Assembly: GCF_000943545.1 (NCBI RefSeq)
Contig: NZ_JTHP01000025.1
Coordinates: 1 to 64,000 of the forward strand
Length of the DNA stretch: 64,000 nucleotides
Direction of reading: 5' to 3'
Origin: Paenibacillus terrae
GTDB lineage: Bacteria > Bacillota > Bacilli > Paenibacillales > Paenibacillaceae
A program made the position numbers and the translations under genes. The notes under the pieces are model-generated. The model saw only the letters and a program-made list of their open reading frames with translations. It had not been told where the DNA came from and did not search any database. Shown here in pieces: positions 1 through 8,649 of the stretch; the stretch's first letter is position 1, and every line of letters begins with the position of its first letter.

Positions 1-302
1 TCCCCGCGGAACGTCGTTCCTCCCATATCCCAGCAGCATACGACATGCGTTGGATTATAGGTTTGTACCGCATCCCAAAAATATCGAATAAAACCATATA
101 TGGCGTTCGTTGGCACTCCGGCCTTTGTACGCCTTATATAACCGTTTGCAGCAGTTGCATAATAAGCGCGGAATAACAGAGCCATGCCGTCAACCAGCAT
201 TATGGATTGTTCTTTACGTTGTGTCACAGATTGTATTGCTCCCATTCATGATATTATTATTTAACCCCAACAGTATAACATATCGCGGAGCCGAATTGGA
301 CG
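1..302. other. Left edge of window, no supported gene
   Basis: No convincing gene is visible. A plus-strand frame from 110 to 343 would encode about 77 residues with one hydrophobic stretch (near residues 31-48), but it needs a TTG start without a good ribosome site and runs over the 3' end of the ArsC-like gene. The same frame is open from position 2 up to a TAA near 89-91, so this could be the decayed 3' end of a membrane-protein gene entering from outside the window, or chance. Confidence 0.3.
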
Positions 303-668
303 TTATTGAGCGCCCCATGCTTCCTCAAATGTTTCCTCTTTGAAGCCTACCGTTACTTTGTTCCCGTCTGTTACAATCGGGCGCTTGATCAATCTTCCAT
401 TCGAGGATAAAAGCAAGATTTGCTCTTCACGGCTCATGTCTGCCAGCTTGTCCTTTAGCTTTAGCTCCTTATAAACCTCACCGCTCGTATTGAAAAACTT
501 TTTCAGCTCCAGTCCACTTTTGCTTATTAAATCAGCTAATTCCTCCGGGCCGGGAGGTTGTTCAAAAATAGGAACCAATTCCGTTTCATGTTCCTTGCTT
601 TGCAGCCATTTCACTGCATTGCGGCAAGTGCTGCATTTGGAGTACTGGTATACTTTCAACTGGCTCAT
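303..668 (-). CDS. ArsC/Spx-family thioredoxin-fold protein (YusI-like)
   Basis: A 121-residue protein of the ArsC/Spx family. It opens with a beta strand (LKVYQYSKCSTC) carrying a CxxC pair at about residues 12-15, followed by the family's helices and an IKRPIVT stretch near residue 94, where arsenate reductase-like proteins have the cis-Pro segment and a basic residue. The length is typical (110-130). The CxxC resembles Spx and YusI, but Spx itself is usually about 131 residues with a longer C-terminus, so a redox or reductase-like role is safer than the global regulator. The ATG follows GGAGGG and lies 3 bases after the RluA stop, so it is the last gene of a four-gene operon. Substrate unknown. 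Confidence 0.82.
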   Translation of the reverse strand: MSQLKVYQYSKCSTCRNAVKWLQSKEHETELVPIFEQPPGPEELADLISKSGLELKKFFNTSGEVYKELKLKDKLADMSREEQILLLSSNGRLIKRPIVTDGNKVTVGFKEETFEEAWGAQ

Positions 669-670
669 CG

Positions 671-1633
671 TTATGTTAACCCTCCATTTTGATTTCTTAA
701 CAGCTCCTGCAACTTAGCCATATCGTCCGGCAAAGGAGCGCAAAACGTCAACTGCTCTCCGGTCACAGGATGCACCAAGGACAGCTCTGAGGCATGCAGT
801 GCCTGTCGGGGCATCTGGGCATCCAGCTGATCATAACGCTCACGTTGCGCAGCGTCAGCAGGCGTATTTCGGTACATTTTATCTCCGATCAACGGACATC
901 CGATAGAAGTCATGTGTACCCGGATTTGGTGCGTACGCCCGGATTCCAGCTTGATCCCGATGCGACTCCCCTCATTCCAGGCTTCCTCCAGCTTATACAG
1001 TGTAAGAGCCGGATAACCATCAGGGGTCACCATGCGCAAATGTAGATCATCCGGATTACGGTCAATCGGCCCATCCACCCTGCCTTCCTGTGGATCAGGG
1101 CAACCGTGCACCAGGGCAGTGTAACGCTTATCCACCGTTCCCATAGTCATTTGCTCGGAAATATGCTGGTGTACATATGGATTTTTAGCCACCACAAGAA
1201 CTCCAGTCGTCTCCTGATCCAGACGATGAACGGGGCGAAACCGGAACAGCTCGCCTTTGGTCTGCCAATAATGCACAACCCCATTAGCCAGTGTTCCCGT
1301 GTAATGACCGTGAGTCGGATGGACAATCATACCCGCCGCCTTGTTGACAACCAATAAATGCTCATCCTCGAACAAAATGTCAAAAGGAATCGGTTCAGGC
1401 AAAATATCATCGGAACGCTCGCGCTCCATACGAATTTCCACCCGATCCCCGGACTGTACCTTTACACTGATATACACTCGTGTTCCGTTCAGCATAATGC
1501 CTTGTTCCGTCAGCTTGAGTTTGGATATCAGCTTGCGTGAAACATTCATACGTTTTTGCAAAATGGTCTTCAACAGCATTCCCTCCTCCTCAGGAGGGAT
1601 CGTATACACGATAGGTTCATAGTACAAACTCAT
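671..1633 (-). CDS. RluA-family RNA pseudouridine synthase
   Basis: A pseudouridine synthase of the RluA family, 320 residues. An S4-like N-terminal region (residues ~20-75, with RKLISKLKLTEQGIMLNG) precedes the catalytic domain. The catalytic signature HRLDQETTGVLVVAKN holds the nucleophilic Asp at about residue 138, and ESGRTHQIRVHM and GCPLIGD follow near residues 228-250. It converts uridines in rRNA or tRNA to pseudouridine; several paralogues occur in Firmicutes and the target site cannot be told from sequence. The ATG at 1633 is chosen; an in-frame GTG lies one codon upstream. The ribosome site GGAGG at 1650-1654 sits beside the stop of the adenosyltransferase gene, suggesting coupled translation. 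Confidence 0.9.
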   Translation of the reverse strand: MSLYYEPIVYTIPPEEEGMLLKTILQKRMNVSRKLISKLKLTEQGIMLNGTRVYISVKVQSGDRVEIRMERERSDDILPEPIPFDILFEDEHLLVVNKAAGMIVHPTHGHYTGTLANGVVHYWQTKGELFRFRPVHRLDQETTGVLVVAKNPYVHQHISEQMTMGTVDKRYTALVHGCPDPQEGRVDGPIDRNPDDLHLRMVTPDGYPALTLYKLEEAWNEGSRIGIKLESGRTHQIRVHMTSIGCPLIGDKMYRNTPADAAQRERYDQLDAQMPRQALHASELSLVHPVTGEQLTFCAPLPDDMAKLQELLRNQNGGLT

Positions 1634-1654
1634 CACAAATTCCCGGTTGCCTCC

Positions 1655-2218
1655 TTATTTGCGGAACACTTTTTTGCTGCGCACATATTCGACATCCGGC
1701 ACCCCTTGACGTACATTCGCGGTGCGGGCCACGACGAAGAAATAATCGGACAGACGGTTCAAATACCGACGTACCGCAGGATTGATTTCCGTATGCTTGC
1801 CCAGTGTGACAGCACGACGTTCCGCGCGGCGGCAAACCGTACGACAAACATGAAGCGCTGAGGACAACGTGCTGCCTCCCGGAATAATAAACCGCTCCAC
1901 CTTCGGATTTTCCTCCTGACATGCGTCAATCCAGCCTTCCAGCCGCTCTGCCAGCTCATCCTTCACCTTGTATTTGCTTTCGTTGATTTTGATAAACGCC
2001 AAATCCGAGCCGCAATCAAACAGTTCCTGCTGTACTTCCTCCAATTGGGCCCGAATATCTGCAAACTTTTCTCCTTCGGCAAAGCTGATCGCTTGTCCTA
2101 CAAAGCTGTTCAGTTCGTCAATCGTACCGTATGCCTCCACACGGTCATCATCCTTGGCCACCCGACCGCCGATCACCGAGGTTTGTCCCTCATCACCTGT
2201 TCTTGTATAAATCCCCAT
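1655..2218 (-). CDS. Cob(I)yrinic acid a,c-diamide adenosyltransferase, PduO type
   Basis: A PduO-type ATP:cob(I)alamin adenosyltransferase of 187 residues, close to the family norm. The family's N-terminal ATP-binding signature is present (IYTRTGDEGQTSVIGG, residues 3-18), then VEAYGTIDELNSFVG near residues 28-42. The C-terminal helix has CRTVCRRAERRAV and LNRLSDYFFVVAR, which contain the conserved Arg, Glu and Asn of the active site. It attaches the 5'-deoxyadenosyl group to cobalamin in the cytosol. The ATG is 18 bases after the lipoprotein stop, so the two are probably co-transcribed. No other cobalamin gene is in the window, so this probably serves salvage or B12-dependent enzymes encoded elsewhere. 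Confidence 0.93.
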   Translation of the reverse strand: MGIYTRTGDEGQTSVIGGRVAKDDDRVEAYGTIDELNSFVGQAISFAEGEKFADIRAQLEEVQQELFDCGSDLAFIKINESKYKVKDELAERLEGWIDACQEENPKVERFIIPGGSTLSSALHVCRTVCRRAERRAVTLGKHTEINPAVRRYLNRLSDYFFVVARTANVRQGVPDVEYVRSKKVFRK

Positions 2219-2236
2219 GGTATCTCATCCCCTCTA

Positions 2237-2809
2237 TCATTCCGTCAGTGCTTTTAATACCTTAATGGCTTCTTCCTTATTACTCGTACGCGGTGGCACG
2301 GTAGCAAATAATGTTTTGGAGTTATATTTTACATCCTTGAACATCTTCATCTGCTCCACCGGAATCCCGAACAAATGAGTTTCCTTGATCATATCTGTTC
2401 CTTTTTCCCCCTGCTCCTTCTCCTTAAATACGCCGCCCTCGAACACACCCCGAGCATACGTTTTCTTGTCAAAAGCATCGTCTAAAGGCAAATTCGAACC
2501 ATTCTGTCCATACAACTTCATATCCTCTTCCGGCAAAATAAACAGATCGTTTTCCCCAGCCGCATATTCAACGACCAGTTTCTGCTGGTTATACAATGGG
2601 CTAACTGCAATCTCGATGGTTGGAGCCTGTTCGCCCAGTTTATCCTTAAGCTTTTGCGCCAACTCATCACGAATAATTGAAGCATCCCCTTGCTTATCCA
2701 TGATAAAAATGGTGAAACTGTCCTTGTCTCGCCCCCCGCATCCCGCCAACAGCACGAGTGCCAGCATTCCGATGATCCATGGCGACAGCCTTTTCAGCCC
2801 TGCTCTCAT
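2237..2809 (-). CDS. Putative lipoprotein, unknown function
   Basis: A 190-residue predicted lipoprotein. It has a basic N-terminus, a hydrophobic core (IIGMLALVLLAG) and a lipobox LAGC with the lipidated Cys at about residue 24, so it should be anchored on the outer face of the membrane. The mature part is hydrophilic, with no domain I recognise. The segment around residues 30-75 (DSFTIFIMDKQGDASIIRDEL) might form an alpha/beta fold, but this is only an impression. AGAGGGGGCG precedes the ATG. It is the first gene of the apparent operon with the adenosyltransferase, RluA and ArsC-like genes; the association has no obvious functional logic. Confidence 0.75.
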   Translation of the reverse strand: MRAGLKRLSPWIIGMLALVLLAGCGGRDKDSFTIFIMDKQGDASIIRDELAQKLKDKLGEQAPTIEIAVSPLYNQQKLVVEYAAGENDLFILPEEDMKLYGQNGSNLPLDDAFDKKTYARGVFEGGVFKEKEQGEKGTDMIKETHLFGIPVEQMKMFKDVKYNSKTLFATVPPRTSNKEEAIKVLKALTE

Positions 2810-2858
2810 ATGTACGCCCCCTCTTCCATGCCACTAATATATCATAAGTTGTGAACGC

Positions 2859-2883
2859 AAAAAAAGAAGGCCCTGCGGCCTTC
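2859..2883 (-). terminator. Terminator of the Spo0E-like gene
   Basis: On the minus strand a perfect 7-bp stem GAAGGCC/GGCCTTC with a 4-base loop is followed by seven T. It lies 28 bases beyond the stop of the Spo0E-like gene and before the lipoprotein operon. Confidence 0.85.
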
Positions 2884-2910
2884 TCTATACGTACGGCTGG
2901 CTTCACACGG

Positions 2911-3117
2911 TTACACCTTGCATTCCGTACCGTACAGCTTCATGTATTCATTAATTTTCAAATCGAGCTTGCAACTGATCTCAATGACAAGATCAGAGGT
3001 GAAGGACTTCTCTTCCTGAAACGTCCGCATCATCTCATTGCGCAGGAACAAAATTTCATCTTCCAGGGAAATGTCGTATCCTATTGAACCCGATGAATTA
3101 TATCCAACATATGACAT
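2911..3117 (-). CDS. Spo0E-family aspartyl-phosphate phosphatase
   Basis: A 68-residue protein fitting the Spo0E-like family, which dephosphorylates Spo0A~P and so delays sporulation. The family's helical hairpin is visible: a first helix (LEDEILFLRNEMMRTF), a loop, and a second helix with the signature S-x-x-L-D (ISCKLDLKINEYMKL, Ser near residue 48 and Asp near residue 52). In this family the SxxxD element contacts the response-regulator phosphoryl site. Length is normal (50-90). The ATG at 3117 is preferred because AGGAGG lies 7 bases upstream; the ATG two codons earlier leaves almost no spacing. Spo0A as substrate is a family inference; some members act on other regulators. Confidence 0.78.
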   Translation of the reverse strand: MSYVGYNSSGSIGYDISLEDEILFLRNEMMRTFQEEKSFTSDLVIEISCKLDLKINEYMKLYGTECKV

Positions 3118-3231
3118 GAGCATTCCTCCTGCAATTGAAAAATTGAACTTCCTGCTTTCGATTTTATATTATAGCATATAAATTTAGAAATAAAATACTT
3201 TTTTCTATGAATTACCCATAAAAAAATAATT
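3118..3231. other. AT-rich intergenic region
   Basis: An AT-rich spacer between the Spo0E-like gene and alaT. It should hold the promoter of the Spo0E-like gene, but no clear pair of promoter boxes was identified, and there is no hairpin with a T-run after alaT. Confidence 0.4.
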
Positions 3232-4443
3232 TTAACCTTCTTTTTTTACTTTTTCCACAAATTGACCGATCCGATCCAATGCTTCCGTCAGTTGAGACAC
3301 AGAGGTCGCATATGAGCAACGAAGGTATCCTTCGCCCCCCAAACCGAATACGTTCCCCGGCACAGCCGCAACCTTGACCTCTGCCAAAAGACGCTGCGCA
3401 AACTCATCCGAGCTCAGCCCTGTGCTTTGAATACTTGGGAAAACATAAAAAGCCCCTCTCGGTTCGTGGCATTCCAGACCAATTTCCCGAAACCCCTCAA
3501 CCATCAGACGGCGACGCTGATTGTAAGCTTCCACCATGCGATCCTTCTCGCCCAAACCATTGCGTAGACCCTCAAGAGCCGCAACCTGACCCATCGAAGG
3601 CGCACACATCACGGTATACTGGTGGATTTTAAGCATAGCGGCAATTAAATCAGGGTGCCCGCATGTATATCCAATACGCCAGCCCGTCATGGCGAAGGCT
3701 TTGGAGAAACCGCTGACGAGAATGGTACGATCCATCATGCCTGGCATAGCCGCGAAGCTGACATGCTTCTCACCATAGTTCAATTCTGCATAAATTTCAT
3801 CAGAAATGACGATCAAATCATGCTTTTCTACAACTTTCGCAATCGGAAGCCAATCCTCATAGGTCATGGTCGCCCCAGTTGGATTGCTTGGATAGCATAA
3901 AATCAGCACTTTGGATTTAGGTGTGATTTTAGCCTCCAGCGCCTCTGCTGTCAGCTTGAATTCATCCTTGGCGAAGGTTTCAATCCCTACGGGAATACCG
4001 CCGCCAATCGAAGTGATCGGAGAATACGAAATGTAGCATGGCTCAGGAACGAGAATTTCGTCGCCAGGTACAATTAACGCACGCAAAGCTAGGTCAATCG
4101 CTTCACTGCCGCCTACCGTCACGATGATTTCACTTTTTGGATCATAGCGGACTGCAAATTGCTCATCCAGATATTCACTAATCGCCTCACGCAGTTCAGG
4201 CGTCCCCGCGTTGGAAGTATAGCTGGTAAAACCCCGCTCCAATGAATAGACGCAGGCTTCCCGCATATGCCAAGGGGTTGTAAAATCCGGTTCGCCTACC
4301 CCCAGAGTAATAATATCCTTGTTGCCGCCCACCAGATCAAAAAACTTACGAATACCCGAGGATGGAATCTCGCGCACCAATGGAGACAAATATGAGCTCA
4401 TGGCTTTGTTACTGTCGGTCAATGCTTCAGGTTTGATATTCAT
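3232..4443 (-). CDS. alaT: Class I/II PLP aminotransferase, AlaT-like
   Basis: A fold-type I PLP aminotransferase of 403 residues. The PLP lysine lies in VSGFSKAFAMTGWRIGY (Lys near residue 245). The substrate-contact motif LGVGEPDFTTP is at about 48-58, YPSNPTGA near 187-194 holds the PLP-ring Asn, and ISDEIYAEL near 216-224 the PLP Asp and Tyr. The N-terminus and the pairing with an adjacent Lrp-type regulator match the B. subtilis alaR-alaT (yugG-yugH) pair, in which AlaT is the main alanine transaminase. Starts at 4446 and 4443 are both possible; 4443 has better spacing from AAGGAAG. The gene starts 12 bases after the regulator's stop, so the two form an operon. Substrate assignment rests on synteny. 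Confidence 0.85.
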   Translation of the reverse strand: MNIKPEALTDSNKAMSSYLSPLVREIPSSGIRKFFDLVGGNKDIITLGVGEPDFTTPWHMREACVYSLERGFTSYTSNAGTPELREAISEYLDEQFAVRYDPKSEIIVTVGGSEAIDLALRALIVPGDEILVPEPCYISYSPITSIGGGIPVGIETFAKDEFKLTAEALEAKITPKSKVLILCYPSNPTGATMTYEDWLPIAKVVEKHDLIVISDEIYAELNYGEKHVSFAAMPGMMDRTILVSGFSKAFAMTGWRIGYTCGHPDLIAAMLKIHQYTVMCAPSMGQVAALEGLRNGLGEKDRMVEAYNQRRRLMVEGFREIGLECHEPRGAFYVFPSIQSTGLSSDEFAQRLLAEVKVAAVPGNVFGLGGEGYLRCSYATSVSQLTEALDRIGQFVEKVKKEG

Positions 4444-4455
4444 CATGATCTTCCT

Positions 4456-4956
4456 TTACGGCGAAATCATCAGACGATTATCTTCCTGATGATCTTCGAA
4501 GATAATTCCGTCCTGTTTGTATTTTTTGAGCGTAAAATTGGTCTTGGTAGACAGGACCGAATCAATAGGCGACAGTTTTTCCGACACAAAGTTCGCTACC
4601 TCGCGAAGATTGCGTCCTTCTACTTCCACTAACAAGTCGTATGCACCAGACATGAGATATACCGATTTAACTTGTGGATACAAATAAATCCGTTCAGCAA
4701 TGCCTTCAAATCCTCTTCCCCGCTCCGGTGTAATTTGCACCTCAATTAAAGCAGTAACCTTCTCGTCGTCAACTTTATCCCAATTGACCACAGCGGCGTA
4801 TTTGACGATCACATGTTGGTCTTCAAGCTCTTTAATCGCGGTACATACATCCTGTTCGGCAACTCCCAGCAAGGTAGCAAGCAGAGTCGGCGTCCTTCTT
4901 GCATCTTCTTTTAACAATTCCAGCACTTTTAATTTCAAATCATTCAGTTCTGTCAT
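4456..4956 (-). CDS. alaR: Lrp/AsnC-family transcriptional regulator, AlaR-like
   Basis: A 166-residue Lrp/AsnC regulator. Residues 1-60 form the winged helix-turn-helix (LNDLKLKVLELLKEDARR, then LATLLGVAEQDVCTAIKELEDQHVI) and residues 65-145 the RAM effector-binding domain (TALIEVQITPERGRGFEGIAERI, then YLMSGAYDLLVEVEG). The ATG at 4956 has GGAGG 11 bases upstream; a longer frame from TTG at 4977 would place that ribosome site inside the gene. In Bacillus the equivalent AlaR activates alaT; by position this protein probably controls the downstream aminotransferase and its own expression in response to an amino acid, perhaps alanine. That role is inferred. Confidence 0.87.
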   Translation of the reverse strand: MTELNDLKLKVLELLKEDARRTPTLLATLLGVAEQDVCTAIKELEDQHVIVKYAAVVNWDKVDDEKVTALIEVQITPERGRGFEGIAERIYLYPQVKSVYLMSGAYDLLVEVEGRNLREVANFVSEKLSPIDSVLSTKTNFTLKKYKQDGIIFEDHQEDNRLMISP

Positions 4957-5023
4957 TCTACATAAGGCCTCCATCAAAAGAGATTACTATACATCATACA
5001 ATACGTGCTTTAAACCTGCAAAG

Positions 5024-5066
5024 AAAAACCGCCCGCCCCGGTGAACCCGGCAGACGGACGGCTTGT
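5024..5066 (-). terminator. Terminator downstream of the spore coat genes
   Basis: On the minus strand a GC-rich imperfect hairpin (CCGTCCGTCTGCCGGG pairing with CCGGGGCGGGCGG, 4-base loop) is followed by a T-run. It lies 35 bases beyond the stop of the coat gene and separates it from alaR. Confidence 0.8.
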
Positions 5067-5100
5067 TATGAGAAAAAGCTTCAAAAGCGGAGTGCCCCAT

Positions 5101-5487
5101 TTACATATAGTAAGGGTTGTTTTGGTGAGAAGGCTGGCCCTGTTGATGCATAGGCTGGCTATACACTCCCGCGGAGGACGATTTTTGCTGAATGAACTGC
5201 TGGCATTCCTGTTGGGTTTTTCGGGCTTCCTGAATCTGTTTGTCCAAATCGGTGCGCAGCGCTTTGGTCGTGGTGGAGTACATGTTGTTCTGACTCATCA
5301 AACGGTACAAATCACCTTGCAGACGCAGTGTATCGCTCGTAAGGTCGGTGAAAAGCTGGCGCACAGACGGACAATTGGATTCAGTTGTCGCCGTTGTATA
5401 CTCTCCCACCGTGCGTTTCATATCGGCAAGAATGGTATAGAGCAAATCTTCTTCGGGCATAAATGACGTATTGTTCTGTGAAAACAT
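5101..5487 (-). CDS. CotF-like spore coat protein
   Basis: A 128-residue protein of the CotF/coat-protein type. It starts at MFSQNN with AGGAGG 9 bases upstream, then has a helical region (EEDLLYTILADMKRTVGEYTT and TDLTSDTLRLQGDLYRLM, residues ~13-65) resembling the ferritin-like helical hairpin of this family. The C-terminus (residues ~95-128) is low-complexity and rich in Gln, Ser, Pro and Tyr, common in spore coat proteins. It is second in a pair with the 78-residue coat-like gene. Expression in the mother cell during sporulation is expected from family, not shown. Confidence 0.75.
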   Translation of the reverse strand: MFSQNNTSFMPEEDLLYTILADMKRTVGEYTTATTESNCPSVRQLFTDLTSDTLRLQGDLYRLMSQNNMYSTTTKALRTDLDKQIQEARKTQQECQQFIQQKSSSAGVYSQPMHQQGQPSHQNNPYYM

Positions 5488-5521
5488 CGTGATATTACCT
5501 CCTTTGTTGGTTAATCCATAG

Positions 5522-5758
5522 TTACTGCTGCGGTTGCATAGGGGCAATCTGCTGGTGCTGTTGAAGGGCATTTGAAAGCAGATTCAGGTGGTGCTCATGA
5601 GTTCTCGCGAATTGCAGACAAGCTTGCTGAATGGCAGGATGCTGAACGGATGCTGCCGTTGCCGCACATTGCTTGAGCAGCAGTTCTTCATTGGAAATGG
5701 AGTCCACGATGTACTCCAGTTCTTTGCCAGTCAAAGGTTGCATGTTCGTAGATTGCAT
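5522..5758 (-). CDS. Small spore coat-associated protein (CotF family)
   Basis: A 78-residue, Gln-rich helical protein. It reads TGKELEYIVDSISNEELLLKQ then FARTHEHHLNLLSNALQQH, the two-helix pattern of CotF-type coat proteins with His residues in the second helix. AAGGAGG precedes the ATG. It lies 34 bases upstream of the larger coat gene and is probably co-transcribed with it. Further upstream, 5816-5830, the minus strand contains CATATACATATAAT, which loosely resembles a mother-cell sigma factor -10 element; this is weak. Function beyond spore coat or germination assembly is unknown. Confidence 0.68.
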   Translation of the reverse strand: MQSTNMQPLTGKELEYIVDSISNEELLLKQCAATAASVQHPAIQQACLQFARTHEHHLNLLSNALQQHQQIAPMQPQQ

Positions 5759-5997
5759 GGTCTGTGCCTCCTTAAATGTTTTGTTGCACGCTGGTTAGCT
5801 TGTCCGTTTTGGCGGAATTATATGTATATGGGAAGAGGAGCCGAGTTTATCGAAATTTGACGATTTAGTGAGGGCGGTTCTGCTATCGAGGACGCTACGC
5901 GATCCATTTGATCTTACGATCGCTGTTGCCACGGGATTCAAAATAACTACACACATTGGATATTGCATATTACATTGCTTAATAAGGAGTATTTGTT
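5759..5997. other. Divergent intergenic region
   Basis: A divergent spacer between the coat genes and the FAD oxidoreductase. It contains the ribosome sites of both and the CATATACATATAAT stretch noted under the small coat gene. No firm promoter or structured RNA was recognised. Confidence 0.4.
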
Positions 5998-7236
5998 ATG
6001 GAATTGATTAGTGGGAATACGTATTGGCCTGGTACCCTGGAGCACAAACTGGATTTTCCTTCTTTAACAGAAGATTTGGCTTGTGATGTGCTTATTGTCG
6101 GGGGTGGGATGGGTGGATCACTCTGTGCCCGACTGCTGGGAGAACGACAGGTGGATACGGTGGTCATTGACAAGCGTAAGCTGGCGCACGGAAGTTCTTC
6201 GGCCAATACCGGATTGCTGCAATATAGCAATGATAAGACGCTGACCTCTTTTATCAACACTTTTGGCGAAGCTAATGGGGTGCTGTTTTATCGGATGTGT
6301 AAGGATGCTCTGGATCAGTTGGAAAAGCTGGCCAGCACAGTGGACATCGACCCGTCCTTTATCCGTCGCAGCAGCCTGTATTATGCGAGTACGCCGGAGG
6401 ATGTGTCGGTGCTCCAAAAAGAATTCGAACAGTTAACCCGCTTTGGATTCCCAGTGGAATATTGGGATGAGCAACAGGTGGCTGCCCGTTTTCCTTTTCG
6501 AAAACCAGCTGCGCTGTATACACATGAAGATGCAGAGGTAAATCCGTTTCGTTTTGCACAGGGACTCCTGCAATCTGCCAGCCGTCTTGGTGTACACTTA
6601 TATGAGCATACCGAAGCGAAACATTTTGAATTTGGCGACAATGAGGTCGTTTGTCATACCAGCGGTGGAACCATTCGGGCGAAAAAGGTTATTTTTGCGG
6701 CAGGCTATGAAACGCAGGAAATTAAAAAGGATCGTGGAGCCATACTGGAAAGCTCTTATGCGATTGCTACCCATCCGGTTGGAGATTCAGCCATGTGGCA
6801 TGAGCAATGTCTGATCTGGGAAACCGCCCGTCCTTATCTGTATATACGCTCCACTACGGATGGACGCGTGATTATCGGGGGGCTGGATGAACCTGTACTC
6901 GACCCGGACCAACGTGAAGTCAGGCTACTACACCAACAGAAAAAGCTGCTGCAAGCATTACAGGAGCATTTTCCGGATATACCCTTCAAGATTGATTATT
7001 CGTGGGCTGCCGTCTTTGGTTCCTCCCATGATGGCTTACCGTATATTGGCCCGCACCCGCGCTTTCCGAACTGCTACTTTCTGGAGGGCTACGGGGGAAA
7101 CGGCACAGTCACCAGCATGATGGCTGCACAGCTGTTGGCCGATGAACTAACGGGCACACACCGACCTGAGATGGAGATTTTTTCACTAACACGTACCACC
7201 AAGCCTTCACCCGAAATCACGGAGCCGCTGGCTTAA
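5998..7236 (+). CDS. FAD-dependent oxidoreductase, DAO family
   Basis: A 412-residue DAO-fold flavoenzyme. The N-terminal dinucleotide-binding motif DVLIVGGGMGGSLCARLLG is at about residues 29-47, followed by an acidic residue in VVIDKRKLAHGSSSANTGLL that would bind the ribose. The second FAD contact (KKVIFAAGYET) is near residue 228, and the C-terminal GLPYIGPHPRFPNCYFLEGYGGNG near 345-368 is typical of amine or amino acid oxidases such as glycine oxidase and glycerol-3-phosphate dehydrogenase relatives. AAGGAG lies upstream of the ATG. It is a single-gene unit ended by a bidirectional terminator. The substrate cannot be assigned from sequence. Confidence 0.85.
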   Translation: MELISGNTYWPGTLEHKLDFPSLTEDLACDVLIVGGGMGGSLCARLLGERQVDTVVIDKRKLAHGSSSANTGLLQYSNDKTLTSFINTFGEANGVLFYRMCKDALDQLEKLASTVDIDPSFIRRSSLYYASTPEDVSVLQKEFEQLTRFGFPVEYWDEQQVAARFPFRKPAALYTHEDAEVNPFRFAQGLLQSASRLGVHLYEHTEAKHFEFGDNEVVCHTSGGTIRAKKVIFAAGYETQEIKKDRGAILESSYAIATHPVGDSAMWHEQCLIWETARPYLYIRSTTDGRVIIGGLDEPVLDPDQREVRLLHQQKKLLQALQEHFPDIPFKIDYSWAAVFGSSHDGLPYIGPHPRFPNCYFLEGYGGNGTVTSMMAAQLLADELTGTHRPEMEIFSLTRTTKPSPEITEPLA

Positions 7237-7260
7237 TAAATACGAAATACGAAGTACGAT

Positions 7261-7304
7261 AGAGCCTCCCATTCCCATTTCCGTGGGTTTGGAGGCTCTT
7301 TTTT
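7261..7304. terminator. Bidirectional terminator
   Basis: A perfect 9-bp stem AGAGCCTCC/GGAGGCTCT, with an inner CCCA/TGGG pairing, is followed by T-runs in the plus direction and several T in the minus direction. It separates the converging oxidoreductase and MFS genes. Confidence 0.85.
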
Positions 7305-7318
7305 GAATATATTTCAAG

Positions 7319-8572
7319 CTACTCGGTTTGCCTGTGCCAGCGTCGTGCCTTGGAATGAGACTTGCTCTGTTTCGTTGTTTGCTCCTTCTTTAGCACATTG
7401 CGCATAAATACCCATCCCGCCACGGGCATTAATGCAAGCCCAATCAACAGCCAAATCATGGCTATAGGTGCCTTACTCATACTCAACACACTTAGAAAGA
7501 TAAGCATTCCGGTCAATCGACCTACCATTAGACACAACTCGCGCAGTACGACCAGTTCCACCCTCTGATTAGCATCCTCTTCACTCACGCCCATCAGGTC
7601 AAAGCTCGCAGAAATCATCGGGATTAAATATAACGGCAAAAACAAGGCGGTCCCGATGCCCATAATCAGCAACGTGCTATACTCCATACGCCACAGTAAC
7701 GGCAAAAGCGCAATCACCAGCAACACGGCACCCAACAGCATGCCAACCGAGCGATAATGTGGCTTGAGCCATTTGCCAACAGCCCAAAAGCTGAAAAATG
7801 AAACTGCGGATGTAATAAGCGAAAACTGCGCCAGCTTCCACTCCTGCTGAGTAGCGACGTACACAAGCAGCGTAATCAGGAAGGCAAAAACTCCTTCACG
7901 GATGCCCTGTGTAACAAGCGACAACGACAATGGCCGCCACATACTTCCTTTTTGCGACAAACGCTGCTTGGGCTCCAGCCAATTGTAACTTCCTGTCGTC
8001 TTACGCTTGTGAAGAAAGAAACTCAGCACTACCCCTACCACATAAAGTGCCAGAGAGATACTAAATATCACGCGGTATCCCGCATCATCCTCCATACGGG
8101 CGATAATCCAGCCGGACAGCCAAGGACCGACAATGCCCGAAAACGAGCCCAGCAGGCCCACCCATCCGTTAAAATGATCCCGGCTTACCCGATCTGTGAC
8201 CTCAAAAAAAATCACATTAAAAGCTAGCCAAAACAAACCCAATGCTGCACCCAAAAGCATCCCTAACGGCCATATGTAGTTTACAGCCTGCGATCCCGTA
8301 TATAAAACCACTAGATAAAATAACCCGGACAATGCGGTCCCTACGCGCAGAGCATTCATTTTGTTATGCTCCTTGACCCATTTTCCAGCTACCCAAACCA
8401 TGATTCCCAGCGCAATTTGCTGGCTGACATTAAACCAGCCAATCATCGCGTAATCCTGCCTGCTTTTCCACAGATATACGTTAAGAAAAGTACCTGACAG
8501 AGCTGCTGCAAACACAAACAATCCATTCAGGCTTAGTAGCAGAATGGATTGTCCGTTCAGGTTTGATTTCAA
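7319..8572 (-). CDS. MFS transporter
   Basis: A 417-residue major facilitator superfamily protein with about 12 hydrophobic segments, ending in a basic cytoplasmic tail rich in Lys, Ser and His (residues ~390-417). It starts with TTG at 8572, preceded by AGGGGGA at suitable spacing; no ATG is better placed. The N-terminal half contains RVSRDHFNGWVGLLGSFSGIVGPWLSGWI, typical of MFS loop and helix packing. Family features do not give the substrate. It appears monocistronic. Confidence 0.82.
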   Translation of the reverse strand: MKSNLNGQSILLLSLNGLFVFAAALSGTFLNVYLWKSRQDYAMIGWFNVSQQIALGIMVWVAGKWVKEHNKMNALRVGTALSGLFYLVVLYTGSQAVNYIWPLGMLLGAALGLFWLAFNVIFFEVTDRVSRDHFNGWVGLLGSFSGIVGPWLSGWIIARMEDDAGYRVIFSISLALYVVGVVLSFFLHKRKTTGSYNWLEPKQRLSQKGSMWRPLSLSLVTQGIREGVFAFLITLLVYVATQQEWKLAQFSLITSAVSFFSFWAVGKWLKPHYRSVGMLLGAVLLVIALLPLLWRMEYSTLLIMGIGTALFLPLYLIPMISASFDLMGVSEEDANQRVELVVLRELCLMVGRLTGMLIFLSVLSMSKAPIAMIWLLIGLALMPVAGWVFMRNVLKKEQTTKQSKSHSKARRWHRQTE

Positions 8573-8649
8573 TGTAGTTCCCCCTAACCGAAAATCACCA
8601 TTCAGCTCCTTTTATCTCAGCTTGCTTCAGAGCTTCTTCGGTTTAAGAT

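Noticed and set aside
110..343. Plus-strand frame of about 77 codons at the left edge
   Set aside because: TTG start without a good ribosome site, overlap with the 3' end of the ArsC-like gene and no recognisable family; mentioned only as a possible remnant.
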